A DNA stretch of 64,000 nucleotides from contig NZ_JAGIAS010000011.1 in the NCBI RefSeq assembly GCF_017744695.1, positions 124,001-188,000 of the forward strand. The letters are read 5' to 3'. Shown here one piece after another: positions 44,635 to 53,000 of the stretch. The notes under the pieces are model-generated. The model was not told the DNA's origin. It made no database searches and was given only the letters and a program-made list of their open reading frames with translations. The first letter of the stretch is position 1; each line of letters opens with the position of its first letter. This stretch comes from Dyadobacter sp. (GTDB taxonomy: Bacteria > Bacteroidota > Bacteroidia > Cytophagales > Spirosomataceae). The translations under genes were made by a program, and so were the position numbers.

Positions 44635-45670
44635 GGCCCTGGCTGTTGAGTTTAATAGTCAGGTCGGCAACGAATGTATCCTGCTCCTGACTGAATGTAA
44701 GTTCGTGTGCATTCCGGTACAGCAATGCGAGCCTTCGCTGCAAATTAGCAATACCAAAGCCACCGCTATCCTCCGGCCCCGCAGCCCGTATTTTGTTTTC
44801 GGTATGAATGCTAAGTACGGGGCCATCCAGCCGAATCGCGATCTTCATCGGCGATGTCCCGTGTTTGAAAACATTCTCTATCAAAGGCAAAAGCAGCAGT
44901 GGCTGGATCATCACGGCTTGGAGGTTCCCGGAAACCTCCAATCTGCTATCCTCGCCGGATTTGCTGCGCAGCTCGTTCATAGCCACATAGGTACGTACCA
45001 TATCGATCTCCTTTTCAAGTGGTACCGACCCGGCATTGGTTTCATACAGGAGATAGCGCATCATTTCCGAAATGCGGAGGATCACAGTGGGGGTCTCCGG
45101 CGCCTGGCGGAGGGAAAGTGCGTAAAGGTTGTTCAGCGAATTAAAGAGAAAATGAGGGTTAATCTGCCCCTTCAATAGTGCAAGCTCGGATTTGAGATGC
45201 TCATTCTCCGCCTCTTTTTCTTTGCGTAGCTTGCCGTACCAGTCTACACTCAGCCTGATAAACAGCCCGAGAACGGCAAAAACGATATAGTTGCTAATTC
45301 TGGTCATCAATGGCAGTAAATCGCCGCCCAGTATTCGCCTTATCATATGGTTTCCGGGCGCCAGCCGGCCTTCCAGCAAGATTACGCAGGACGCCATCAA
45401 CACCGCCGCGAGCAGGTTCGCCGCCAAAAAACGCGCTATACTATACTTGGGCAGGCTGCTAGGTACCAGGTACAGATAGTTGAGATAAAAACTGCCCGCG
45501 TGCATAGCGAAAGCCAGGCCATAATGCAAAAAAAATGACCCGGGGGACATGCGGGCGAAGTTCCCATAAAAAACCAGGGTCGCGTAAATGCCCCATCCCA
45601 GCAAATGCAGCAATACCGGGAGTTTCCGTTCCAATATCGGCTGCCACGCTTCTTTTGTCGGCTCAATCAT
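44627..45670 (-). CDS. LytS/YpdA-type sensor histidine kinase
   Basis: 347 residues. Four predicted membrane helices in the first 140 residues, a short coiled coil about 145-168 (KLRKEKEAENEHLKSELALL), the His_kinase motif GQINPHFLFNSLNNLYALS with phospho-accepting His173, and a HATPase domain with MIQPLLLLPLIENVFKHG and GGFGIANLQRRLALLY. No extracellular ligand domain, so the membrane region is the probable sensor. Partner of the LytTR regulator at 43957. Confidence 0.93.
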   Translation of the reverse strand: MIEPTKEAWQPILERKLPVLLHLLGWGIYATLVFYGNFARMSPGSFFLHYGLAFAMHAGSFYLNYLYLVPSSLPKYSIARFLAANLLAAVLMASCVILLEGRLAPGNHMIRRILGGDLLPLMTRISNYIVFAVLGLFIRLSVDWYGKLRKEKEAENEHLKSELALLKGQINPHFLFNSLNNLYALSLRQAPETPTVILRISEMMRYLLYETNAGSVPLEKEIDMVRTYVAMNELRSKSGEDSRLEVSGNLQAVMIQPLLLLPLIENVFKHGTSPMKIAIRLDGPVLSIHTENKIRAAGPEDSGGFGIANLQRRLALLYRNAHELTFSQEQDTFVADLTIKLNSQGHD

Positions 45671-45830
45671 ACGCGATAATACCCATTTCCGGATACACTC
45701 GAAAGGAACACCGTCAACGCCGCTATTTTACCGGCCAACGGACGGGTTGAACCGATAGTCTCGCCGAAGCTTACGCGCGCAGTCGACAGACCGTAGGCAG
45801 GCAATACCAGCCAGTATCAGCAATCACACT

Positions 45831-45847
45831 TTTAAGCATATCTTAAG
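45831..45847 (+). promoter_or_regulatory. Two CTTAAG-type repeats before the OmpR regulator gene
   Basis: TTTAAG (45831-45836) and CTTAAG (45842-45847) are spaced exactly 11 bp apart, the same unit and pitch as the four repeats at 47977-48015. They lie 74 bp before the regulator start. This suggests autoregulation by direct-repeat binding of an OmpR-type protein. Confidence 0.55.
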
Positions 45848-45920
45848 AGTCGATCGGATGAATATTCCATTGCTTCTTATTTACTTCGTATACCCTGATA
45901 CCCGTATCACGACCCAGAGT

Positions 45921-46589
45921 ATGCGAATCCTGATCATCGAAGACGAACCCGGCATTTTGAACTTCCTCCGGCAGGGGCTTGAAGAAGAATCCTATTCGGT
46001 AGATACGGCCACCAATGGCCTGAACGGGCTCGAAATGGCGCTCGCAGAAGCATACGATGTGGTACTGCTCGATTGGATGCTGCCCGGAAAAAGCGGTGTT
46101 GAAGTCTGCAGGGAAATCAGGAAGGCTGGTATCAAAACGCCTGTTATCTTTCTGACTGCCCGCGATACGGTCCAGGATACCGTATTCGGCTTGCAGGCCG
46201 GCGCCAATGATTACATCAAAAAGCCATTCAGTTTTGAAGAACTTCTGGAACGGATCAAGGTGCAATTGCGGCCGCAATCAGGCGAGCAGCTTGAATTTCG
46301 GTTGGGGCCCATTTTGGTCGATACCCAATCCCACCAGGTTTTCAGGGATTCACAGGAAATCAAGCTGACGCAGAAAGAATTTGGCCTGCTGGAATTTCTG
46401 CTGCGTAATAAAGGAAAGGTTTGCCGACGGACACGCATCATCGAGAGCGTCTGGGACATTCATTTCGAGTACAATACCGGCGTCATTGACGTTTACATCA
46501 ATTCACTGCGCAAAAAGCTGGGGCTCACCAAAGAGGAAGATTACATCCAGACCATCCGGGGCGTGGGTTACATAGCAAAGGAAATATGA
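45921..46589 (+). CDS. OmpR family response regulator
   Basis: 222 residues from the ATG at 45921 (MRILIIEDEPG); the track start at 45858 adds 21 residues unlike the family. Receiver domain with Asp51 in VVLLDWMLPGKSG and winged helix about 125-222 (LTQKEFGLLEFLLRNKGKVCRRTRIIESVWD, VDVYINSLRKKLG, IQTIRGVGYI). Overlaps the kinase gene by 4 bp. The CusR/CopR-like arrangement with an RND metal pump downstream suggests metal sensing; the direct repeats flanking this pair are its likely binding sites. Confidence 0.95.
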   Translation: MRILIIEDEPGILNFLRQGLEEESYSVDTATNGLNGLEMALAEAYDVVLLDWMLPGKSGVEVCREIRKAGIKTPVIFLTARDTVQDTVFGLQAGANDYIKKPFSFEELLERIKVQLRPQSGEQLEFRLGPILVDTQSHQVFRDSQEIKLTQKEFGLLEFLLRNKGKVCRRTRIIESVWDIHFEYNTGVIDVYINSLRKKLGLTKEEDYIQTIRGVGYIAKEI

Positions 46590-47992
46590 ACAATGCGGGA
46601 ATGACCTCCTCCTATCGAAACCGGATCGCACTAAATTTTACCCTGGGGACGGGGCTATTGGTGGCATTCATTTTTCTGCTGATCTACTACATCGTCAGCG
46701 CGACGGTTTTCAATCGTCTGGAAAAAGACCTCGGCTACGAGTTGGAAAAACATTTCTATGAAGTGGGCGTCCTGCACGGGCAACCCTACTTTGCCGACAA
46801 AGCCGAGTGGCTGGAACGCGAGCACAGCGAACTGGAAATCAATCCGGTATTTGTGGTCCTGACGAGCCTTTCGGGGAATGTCATCGATAAATCACCCAAC
46901 CTTAAAAATGACTCTCTGAAACTCCATTTCTCGACGGTGGATCGCGCCGTTTTCAAAACCACTTTGCAGGGACGGGCGATCGAACAGATACAGGTGACCA
47001 TTAAGGAAAACAACCGGCCGGCAGGCTACATCATTGTCGCAATGCCCATCGACGAATCCGAAAGGGTACTTTTCAATCTTAAGGTCGTGCTTTTGGTCGC
47101 TTTCCCGGCGGCGCTGGCGATCCTGTTCGTTTTTACCAGGTACACAGCCGGCAGAAGCATACAACCCGTGCTGACGGTGATAGAAACGGCCAGCAAGATT
47201 TCCAACGATAACATGACGAGCCGCATTCCAGTGCCGGCTGTTCGGGACGAGCTGCATTTGCTGGTCACCACCCTCAACGAACTGATGACCCGCGTCGAAC
47301 ACGCCATCGAACGTGAAAAACGGTTTACCGCCGACGCCTCGCATGAGCTGCGTACGCCACTGGCTGTGATTAAAGGCACGCTGGAAGTGTTGATACGAAA
47401 ACCGCGGTCGGCGGATGAATACATCAGAAAAATCTCCTTTTGCATCGCGGAAATGGACCGCATCAACCACCTGGTCGATCAACTCCTGCTATTAACCCGG
47501 TTCGAAAGTCAGCAAAAGGCGATGGACATGGGGGCCACAGACCTTTCCGAACTCACCGGTAACATTCTGGTGCGCCACCAGCAGCAAATCGTCGAAAAGA
47601 AACTTTCTGTGGATCTGGAAACCGACGGATCGCATATCGTATATAGTGATCCGTACATGACGGACATCATGCTCGACAATATTATTTCCAATGCTGTGAA
47701 GTATTCATCCGGCCCGGCCGGCCTGATGATCAGGATCGTAACTTCCGGCGAAAAGACGCATTACACGGTAACTGACCAGGGAATAGGCATTGACCCTAAC
47801 GACATCAATCGCATACGCGACGCCTTCTACCGGTCGGCCCCCCTGTCGCACCCCGAGGTGAAGGGTAGCGGGCTGGGCCTGTCCATCGTCAACCGCATGT
47901 GCGAGATGCTTGGGGTAGATTTCAGCATCCATAGCCAGCTCGGCAAAGGCACCGAAGTTACGCTCTCATTTCCAATCTTAAGCCAATCTTAA
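46586..47992 (+). CDS. HAMP-domain sensor histidine kinase
   Basis: 468 residues. Membrane helix 1 about 15-38 (LNFTLGTGLLVAFIFLLIYYIV), periplasmic sensor about 40-155, helix 2 about 160-180, HAMP about 185-238, HisKA with His253 in FTADASHELRTPLAVIKGTL, HATPase with DIMLDNIISNAVKYSS, DQGIGIDPND and GSGLGLSIVNRMC. CusS-like architecture. Its last codons already carry the first CTTAAG repeats of the next promoter. Ligand unknown; metal or envelope stress is inferred from the following operon. Confidence 0.94.
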   Translation: MNNAGMTSSYRNRIALNFTLGTGLLVAFIFLLIYYIVSATVFNRLEKDLGYELEKHFYEVGVLHGQPYFADKAEWLEREHSELEINPVFVVLTSLSGNVIDKSPNLKNDSLKLHFSTVDRAVFKTTLQGRAIEQIQVTIKENNRPAGYIIVAMPIDESERVLFNLKVVLLVAFPAALAILFVFTRYTAGRSIQPVLTVIETASKISNDNMTSRIPVPAVRDELHLLVTTLNELMTRVEHAIEREKRFTADASHELRTPLAVIKGTLEVLIRKPRSADEYIRKISFCIAEMDRINHLVDQLLLLTRFESQQKAMDMGATDLSELTGNILVRHQQQIVEKKLSVDLETDGSHIVYSDPYMTDIMLDNIISNAVKYSSGPAGLMIRIVTSGEKTHYTVTDQGIGIDPNDINRIRDAFYRSAPLSHPEVKGSGLGLSIVNRMCEMLGVDFSIHSQLGKGTEVTLSFPILSQS

Positions 47993-48034
47993 GAATCCCT
48001 TGAGAATCCTTTAAGAAAGCCGGGAATACCTTTG
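47977..48034 (+). promoter_or_regulatory. Four 11-bp direct repeats and promoter of the Rieske-RND operon
   Basis: CTTAAG at 47977, CTTAAG at 47988, CTTGAG at 47999 and TTTAAG at 48010 are each exactly 11 bp apart, one helical turn, on the same face of DNA. A -7 box TACCTTTG (48027-48034) follows, with no good -33 box, as expected for an activator-dependent promoter. The first two repeats overlap the 3' end of the kinase gene. OmpR-family regulators bind such tandem hexamers. Confidence 0.65.
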
Positions 48035-48076
48035 ATTCAAACAGAAAACAATCAGAGTTAATCCCGCTAATCATCT

Positions 48077-48517
48077 ATGAACTCCACCGGACACGCTGAG
48101 AACCTGACCCGCCATGCCTTTCTGCGCAAGCTGGGCTTTGGCGGAGCTGCACTTTCCGCCATCTATTTTGGCAGCCATCTGCAATCCTGTACCAACGACC
48201 GCGTCAATCCCGCGCCCACCAATATGACCCTCGACCTGAACGACCCCGCTTACGCGGCCCTGAAATCCAATGGCGGATATGTCGTGAAGGATGGCGTCGT
48301 CATCGCACGAAGCAACACCGGCGCATACATAGCGGCCACCCGGACGTGCAGCCACGAAGGCCGGAATGAGGTAATTTACCAAACCGACCATTTCTATTGC
48401 ACAGCACACGGGGCCAAATACGACAATACCGGCAAAGGCCTCAACAGTGAAGGCAAGAAAGGGATAGCCGTTTACACAACCTCCCTTACCGACCAGATCC
48501 TTACCATAACTGCCTAA
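48077..48517 (+). CDS. Rieske [2Fe-2S] protein, exported
   Basis: 146 residues. The N-terminus (RHAFLRKLGFGGAALSAIYFGS) is a signal or anchor segment ending in a possible lipobox at Cys38 (SHLQSC). The Rieske cluster ligands are Cys91 and His93 (TRTCSHEGR) and Cys108 and His111 (FYCTAHGAKYD), with the second loop CTAHG replacing the usual CPCHG, so the disulfide pair of respiratory Rieske proteins is missing. Probable periplasmic electron carrier. First gene of the operon driven from 48027; 3 bp before the next gene. Confidence 0.9.
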   Translation: MNSTGHAENLTRHAFLRKLGFGGAALSAIYFGSHLQSCTNDRVNPAPTNMTLDLNDPAYAALKSNGGYVVKDGVVIARSNTGAYIAATRTCSHEGRNEVIYQTDHFYCTAHGAKYDNTGKGLNSEGKKGIAVYTTSLTDQILTITA

Positions 48518-48520
48518 GCC

Positions 48521-49441
48521 ATGCTCAAAACGACATTCGTTCTATTTTTCAGCCTCATAACTTTCATGGCTGTGGCCCAGACCGATCTGATGAAGGAATT
48601 GGAACAAGCCGATGACTCGACCATACATTATGCGGCGGCGACTTTCAAAGGCACCCGCATTATCAACGGGCATTCCATCGAAACGGTTGGCAAGAATAAC
48701 ATGGACTTCATTATTTCGCACCGTTTCGGGGCGATCAATTCCGGGGCAGGCAACTTTTTCGGGCTGGACGAATCCCAGATCCGCCTCGCGCTGGAATACG
48801 GCCTCACCGACCGGCTGATGGTAGGGCTGGGCCGTAGCAGCTATCAGAAAACGATTGACGTTTTCGTGAAGTACCGCTTGCTTCGCCAGTCGGGCGGCTT
48901 GCGTAACATACCCGTGTCCGTTACACTTTTCGCCAGCGACGCGCACAATGCAAGCACATCTACGCCGGACCTTCCATTTTACACCATTACCCAGCGGCAG
49001 ACCTACACATTCCAGGCGCTGATAGCCCGGAAATTCAATGAAAACCTCTCCTTGCAGCTCACGCCAACCATCATGCATCGCAACCTGGCAGAAAAGCCAT
49101 TGGACGCGAACAATCTGTACGCCCTGGGCGTCGGCGGCCGCTACAAGCTCACCAAACGCACCTCGTTCAATGCCGAATACTGGTACACGCCCAAGCGCAT
49201 CGGCAACACGACACAGCGCGACCCGCAATACACCAATACGCTGTCTCTGGGTTTTGACATCGAGACGGGCGGACACGTGTTCCAGCTGCATTTGACAAAC
49301 TCCCGTGGTATGATCGAGAAACAGTTCCTCGGCCAAACGACCGGCAAATGGAGCAACGGGGATATCTTCTATGGTTTCAACGTCGCCAGGACTTTCAGTT
49401 TTGACAAAAACAAAAAACGCAGCAACGGCAATGGATACTAA
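48521..49441 (+). CDS. DUF5777 family outer membrane beta-barrel protein
   Basis: 306 residues, signal peptide about 1-19 (FVLFFSLITFMAVAQ), then FKGTRIINGHSIETVGKNNMDFIISHRFGAINSGAGNFFGLDESQIRL, a recalled DUF5777 signature, and barrel-like strands to the end. Members commonly sit next to YceI and Rieske genes in Bacteroidota, but their function is not established. It overlaps the YceI gene by 11 bp. Confidence 0.85.
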   Translation: MLKTTFVLFFSLITFMAVAQTDLMKELEQADDSTIHYAAATFKGTRIINGHSIETVGKNNMDFIISHRFGAINSGAGNFFGLDESQIRLALEYGLTDRLMVGLGRSSYQKTIDVFVKYRLLRQSGGLRNIPVSVTLFASDAHNASTSTPDLPFYTITQRQTYTFQALIARKFNENLSLQLTPTIMHRNLAEKPLDANNLYALGVGGRYKLTKRTSFNAEYWYTPKRIGNTTQRDPQYTNTLSLGFDIETGGHVFQLHLTNSRGMIEKQFLGQTTGKWSNGDIFYGFNVARTFSFDKNKKRSNGNGY

Positions 49442-49994
49442 GCTTTTCAGATGGGCATTTCTGCTAATGGCCAGCCAGTTCCTGGCAATTTGCGCCAGCG
49501 GGCAGATTTACATGACGAAAACCGGACAAACGAGCTTTTTTTCGGAAACTCCCCTGGAAAATATCTCGGCTGTAAACCAGCAGGTAGCGGTTCTGCTGAA
49601 TAGCACCAACGGGGAAATCGCGGTGCGAATGCAACATCGGGCATTTACTTTTCCCAACAAGCTCATGCAGGAGCATTACAACGAAAACTACATGGAAACG
49701 GAGAAATATCCGGCAGCCAGCTTTACGGGAAAGTTGGCTGAGCATATCGATTACAGCAAGGACGGCACTTACGCCGTGAGCGCGGAAGGTTCCCTGGACA
49801 TCCACGGTGTCAAACAAAAACGGGTGTTGAAAGGTCAGCTGACCATAGACCACGGACAATGCACGCTGAATTGCGAATTCGACGTCAGGCTGGCGGATCA
49901 CAATATCCAGGTCCCTACCCTAGTAATCACCAAAATTGCAGAGTCCATTTCAGTTAAAAACAAGTTCGTTCTCATATTGAAGAAAACCTCGTAG
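49431..49994 (+). CDS. YceI family periplasmic lipid-binding protein
   Basis: 187 residues from the ATG at 49431 (MDTKLFRWAFLLMASQFLAI); the track start at 49371 lies inside the previous gene. Signal peptide about 1-25, then a lipocalin-like barrel: TGQTSFFSETPLENISAVNQ, KYPAASFTGKLAEHIDYSKDGTYAVSAEGSLDIHGVKQKR, LADHNIQVP. YceI proteins bind isoprenoid-type lipids or quinones. With the Rieske and DUF5777 proteins it suggests an envelope redox module. Confidence 0.92.
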   Translation: MDTKLFRWAFLLMASQFLAICASGQIYMTKTGQTSFFSETPLENISAVNQQVAVLLNSTNGEIAVRMQHRAFTFPNKLMQEHYNENYMETEKYPAASFTGKLAEHIDYSKDGTYAVSAEGSLDIHGVKQKRVLKGQLTIDHGQCTLNCEFDVRLADHNIQVPTLVITKIAESISVKNKFVLILKKTS

Positions 49995-50001
49995 CCATTC
50001 A

Positions 50002-53000
50002 ATGCTGAACAAAATCATCGCCTTTTCGGTCAGCAACAAGCTTATCGTGGGACTGGTCGTCCTTGCGCTGATAGGCTACGGCAGCTACGAGCTTACCCGG
50101 CTGCCGATCGACGCCGTGCCCGACATCACCAACAACCAGGTGCAGGTAATTACCATCGCGCCATCCTTCGGTGCGACCGATATCGAAAGACTCGTCACCT
50201 TTCCCATTGAGCAGGCCAACAATAACATTTCGGGACTGAAAGAAATACGCAGTTTCTCCCGCTTTGGCCTTTCCCTGGTCACGATCGTTTTTGAGGACGA
50301 CGTGGATGTGTACTGGGCACGACAGCAGGTTTCCGAACGCCTTGGCAAAGTACAGGGGCAAATCCCGCAAGGCATTGGTACGCCGGAGCTTGGGCCCATC
50401 AGCACGGGACTTGGCGAGATTTACCAGTATGTGGTCCGCGCCCGGGAGGGTTACCGGCACCGTTACGATGAAACCGAGCTCCGCACGATTCAGGATTGGA
50501 TCGTCAGAAGACAGCTCCTCGGCGTGAAGGGCGTTGCGGAAGTGAGCAGTTTCGGCGGCAAACTCAAACAGTATTCGATCGAAGTGGACCCTGCGAAACT
50601 GCTCTCCATGGGGCTGAATATCAATGATGTATTCACCGCATTACAGGAAAACAATGCCAATACGGGAGGGGCCTACATCGAAAAGGGGCCTTCGGTACTT
50701 TATATCCGCAGCGAGGGGCTTGTGGAAAATCTGGACGACATTGGCGGTATCGCCGTCAAAAACCTGCCCGACGGACAACCGGTTTTCATCCGCGACGTCG
50801 CCGAAGTGAATACAGGCTTCGCAACCCGATACGGCGCCATGTGTTATAACGATCAGGGAGAAGTCTCGGGCGCTGTGGTCATGATGCTCAAAGGAGCCAA
50901 CAGCAGTGAGGTGATCGCCGCTGTGAAGCAACGCGTAGCGCAGATTCAGAAGACGCTTCCCGAAGGTGTGGTGATAGAACCATTCCTGGACCGTACCAAG
51001 ATGGTCAACAACGCCATCGGGACTGTTGAAAAAAACTTGCTGGAAGGCGCATTGATCGTCGTTTTCGTACTCGTGCTCTTTCTGGGGAATCTCAGGGCAG
51101 GTTTATTGGTGGCATCGGTCATTCCGTTGGCTATGCTTTTTGCGGTCATCATGATGAACACGTTCGGCGTCAGCGGCAATCTGATGAGCCTTGGGGCACT
51201 GGATTTTGGCCTGATTGTCGACGGTGCGGTGATCATTGTCGAAGCGGTAATGCATCAGATCGCCCGGAGCACCCAATTTTCCGGCACCGGCCGGCTCACA
51301 CAGAAACAAATGGACGAGCAGGTCAACGAGTCGGCCGACCGCATGATGAACAGCGCTGTATTCGGACAGATGATTATTTTAATCGTATACCTGCCCATAT
51401 TCACCTTACAGGGCATTGAAGGAAAAATGTTCAAGCCTATGGCACAAACTGTGGCATTTGCACTGCTGGGTGCCTTTCTGCTTTCACTCACATACATTCC
51501 TATGATGAGCGCGGTATTTTTGAGCAAAAAAGTGAGCCACGCGCCCAACTGGTCGGACCGCGTCATGAACAAACTTACGGCCGGTTACGTGGTCGCGCTG
51601 GAAAAGCTATTGCATCTGCCCAGGCTCGTCATACTATCCGCATTACTCCTTTTTGCTGCGGCGATATTTACGCTTACCACGCTGGGAGGTGAATTCATAC
51701 CTGCATTGGAAGAAGGGGATTTCGCGGTCGATACGCGCGTGCTCACAGGCAGCAGCCTGACCACCACGATTACCAATACCACCAAGGCGGCGCACATTCT
51801 TAAAAGCCGTTTCCCCGAGGTCGAAAAAGTGGTCACCAAAATCGGTAGCGGCGAAGTGCCTACCGACCCGATGCCTATGGAAGCGAGCGATATGATGGTG
51901 ATCCTGAAAGACAAAAGCGAATGGACTTCGGCCAGGACCTTCCCCGAGCTTTCTGAAAAAATGGGCCGCGCCTTGCAGGAAGTGCCCGGAGTGACAGCCG
52001 GATTTCAGTTTCCGGTGCAAATGCGCTTCAATGAGCTCATGACCGGTGCCAGGCAGGATGTGGTTTGCAAAATATTCGGAGAAAACCTGGATACGTTGGC
52101 ATTATATGCGGCCCGGCTGGGCAAGCTTGTCAATCAAGTCGATGGAGCCCGGAACCTGTACGTCGAAGCTGTATCCGGGCTGCCGCAGGTAGTGATCCGT
52201 TACAACCGGAACACCATTGCGCAATTCGGCCTTACCGTAGGGGCAGTGAACCGCATCATAAACACCGCGCTCGCCGGCCAAAGTACGGGGATGGTGTTTG
52301 AGGGAGAAAAACGCTTTGACCTGGTTGTCCGGCTTAGTCCGGCACAAAAAAGGAATGTAGCGCTCATTCGCGATCTGCTGGTACCCGTTTCCGGCGGGAA
52401 CCAGGTACCGCTTTCGCAACTTGCCGACATCCGCATTGTTTCCGGCCCTAATCAGATTCAGCGGGAGGATGCCAAGCGTCGTATTGTGGTGGGCTTTAAT
52501 GTGGCGGGGCGTGACGTACAGAGCATTGTAAGCGAGCTTCAAACGAAAGTCGGCAAAAGCCTGCGGCTTCCCGCAGGGTATTATGTGACCTATGGCGGGG
52601 CCTTTGAAAACCTGAATGCCGCCAAAGCGCGGTTGATGATCGCCGTTCCCGTATCGCTCGTGCTGATCTTCGTGCTGCTTTATTTTGCTTTCAACTCGGT
52701 GCGCGACGGGCTGCTGATTTACTCGGCGATTCCACTATCGGCTATCGGGGGGATTTTCTTGCTGGCCCTGCGTGGAATGCCGTTCAGTATCAGTGCCGGG
52801 ATCGGCTTTATCGCGCTGTTCGGAGTGGCGGTACTGAACGGGATCGTGCTCGTAGCCGAGTTCAACCGCATTCGAAAGGTGGGTGAAAGCGCTATTCAGA
52901 AGGCCATCCTGGAAGGTGCCAGCCACCGGCTTCGCCCGGTCCTGATGACCGCGTTTGTCGCCTCTCTGGGCTTTTTGCCGATGGCCGTCAGCAATGGTGC

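Noticed and set aside
48341-48430. Rieske protein considered as a respiratory bc1/alternative complex subunit
   Set aside because: No cytochrome b or complex genes nearby, and the second loop lacks the disulfide cysteine typical of respiratory Rieske proteins.
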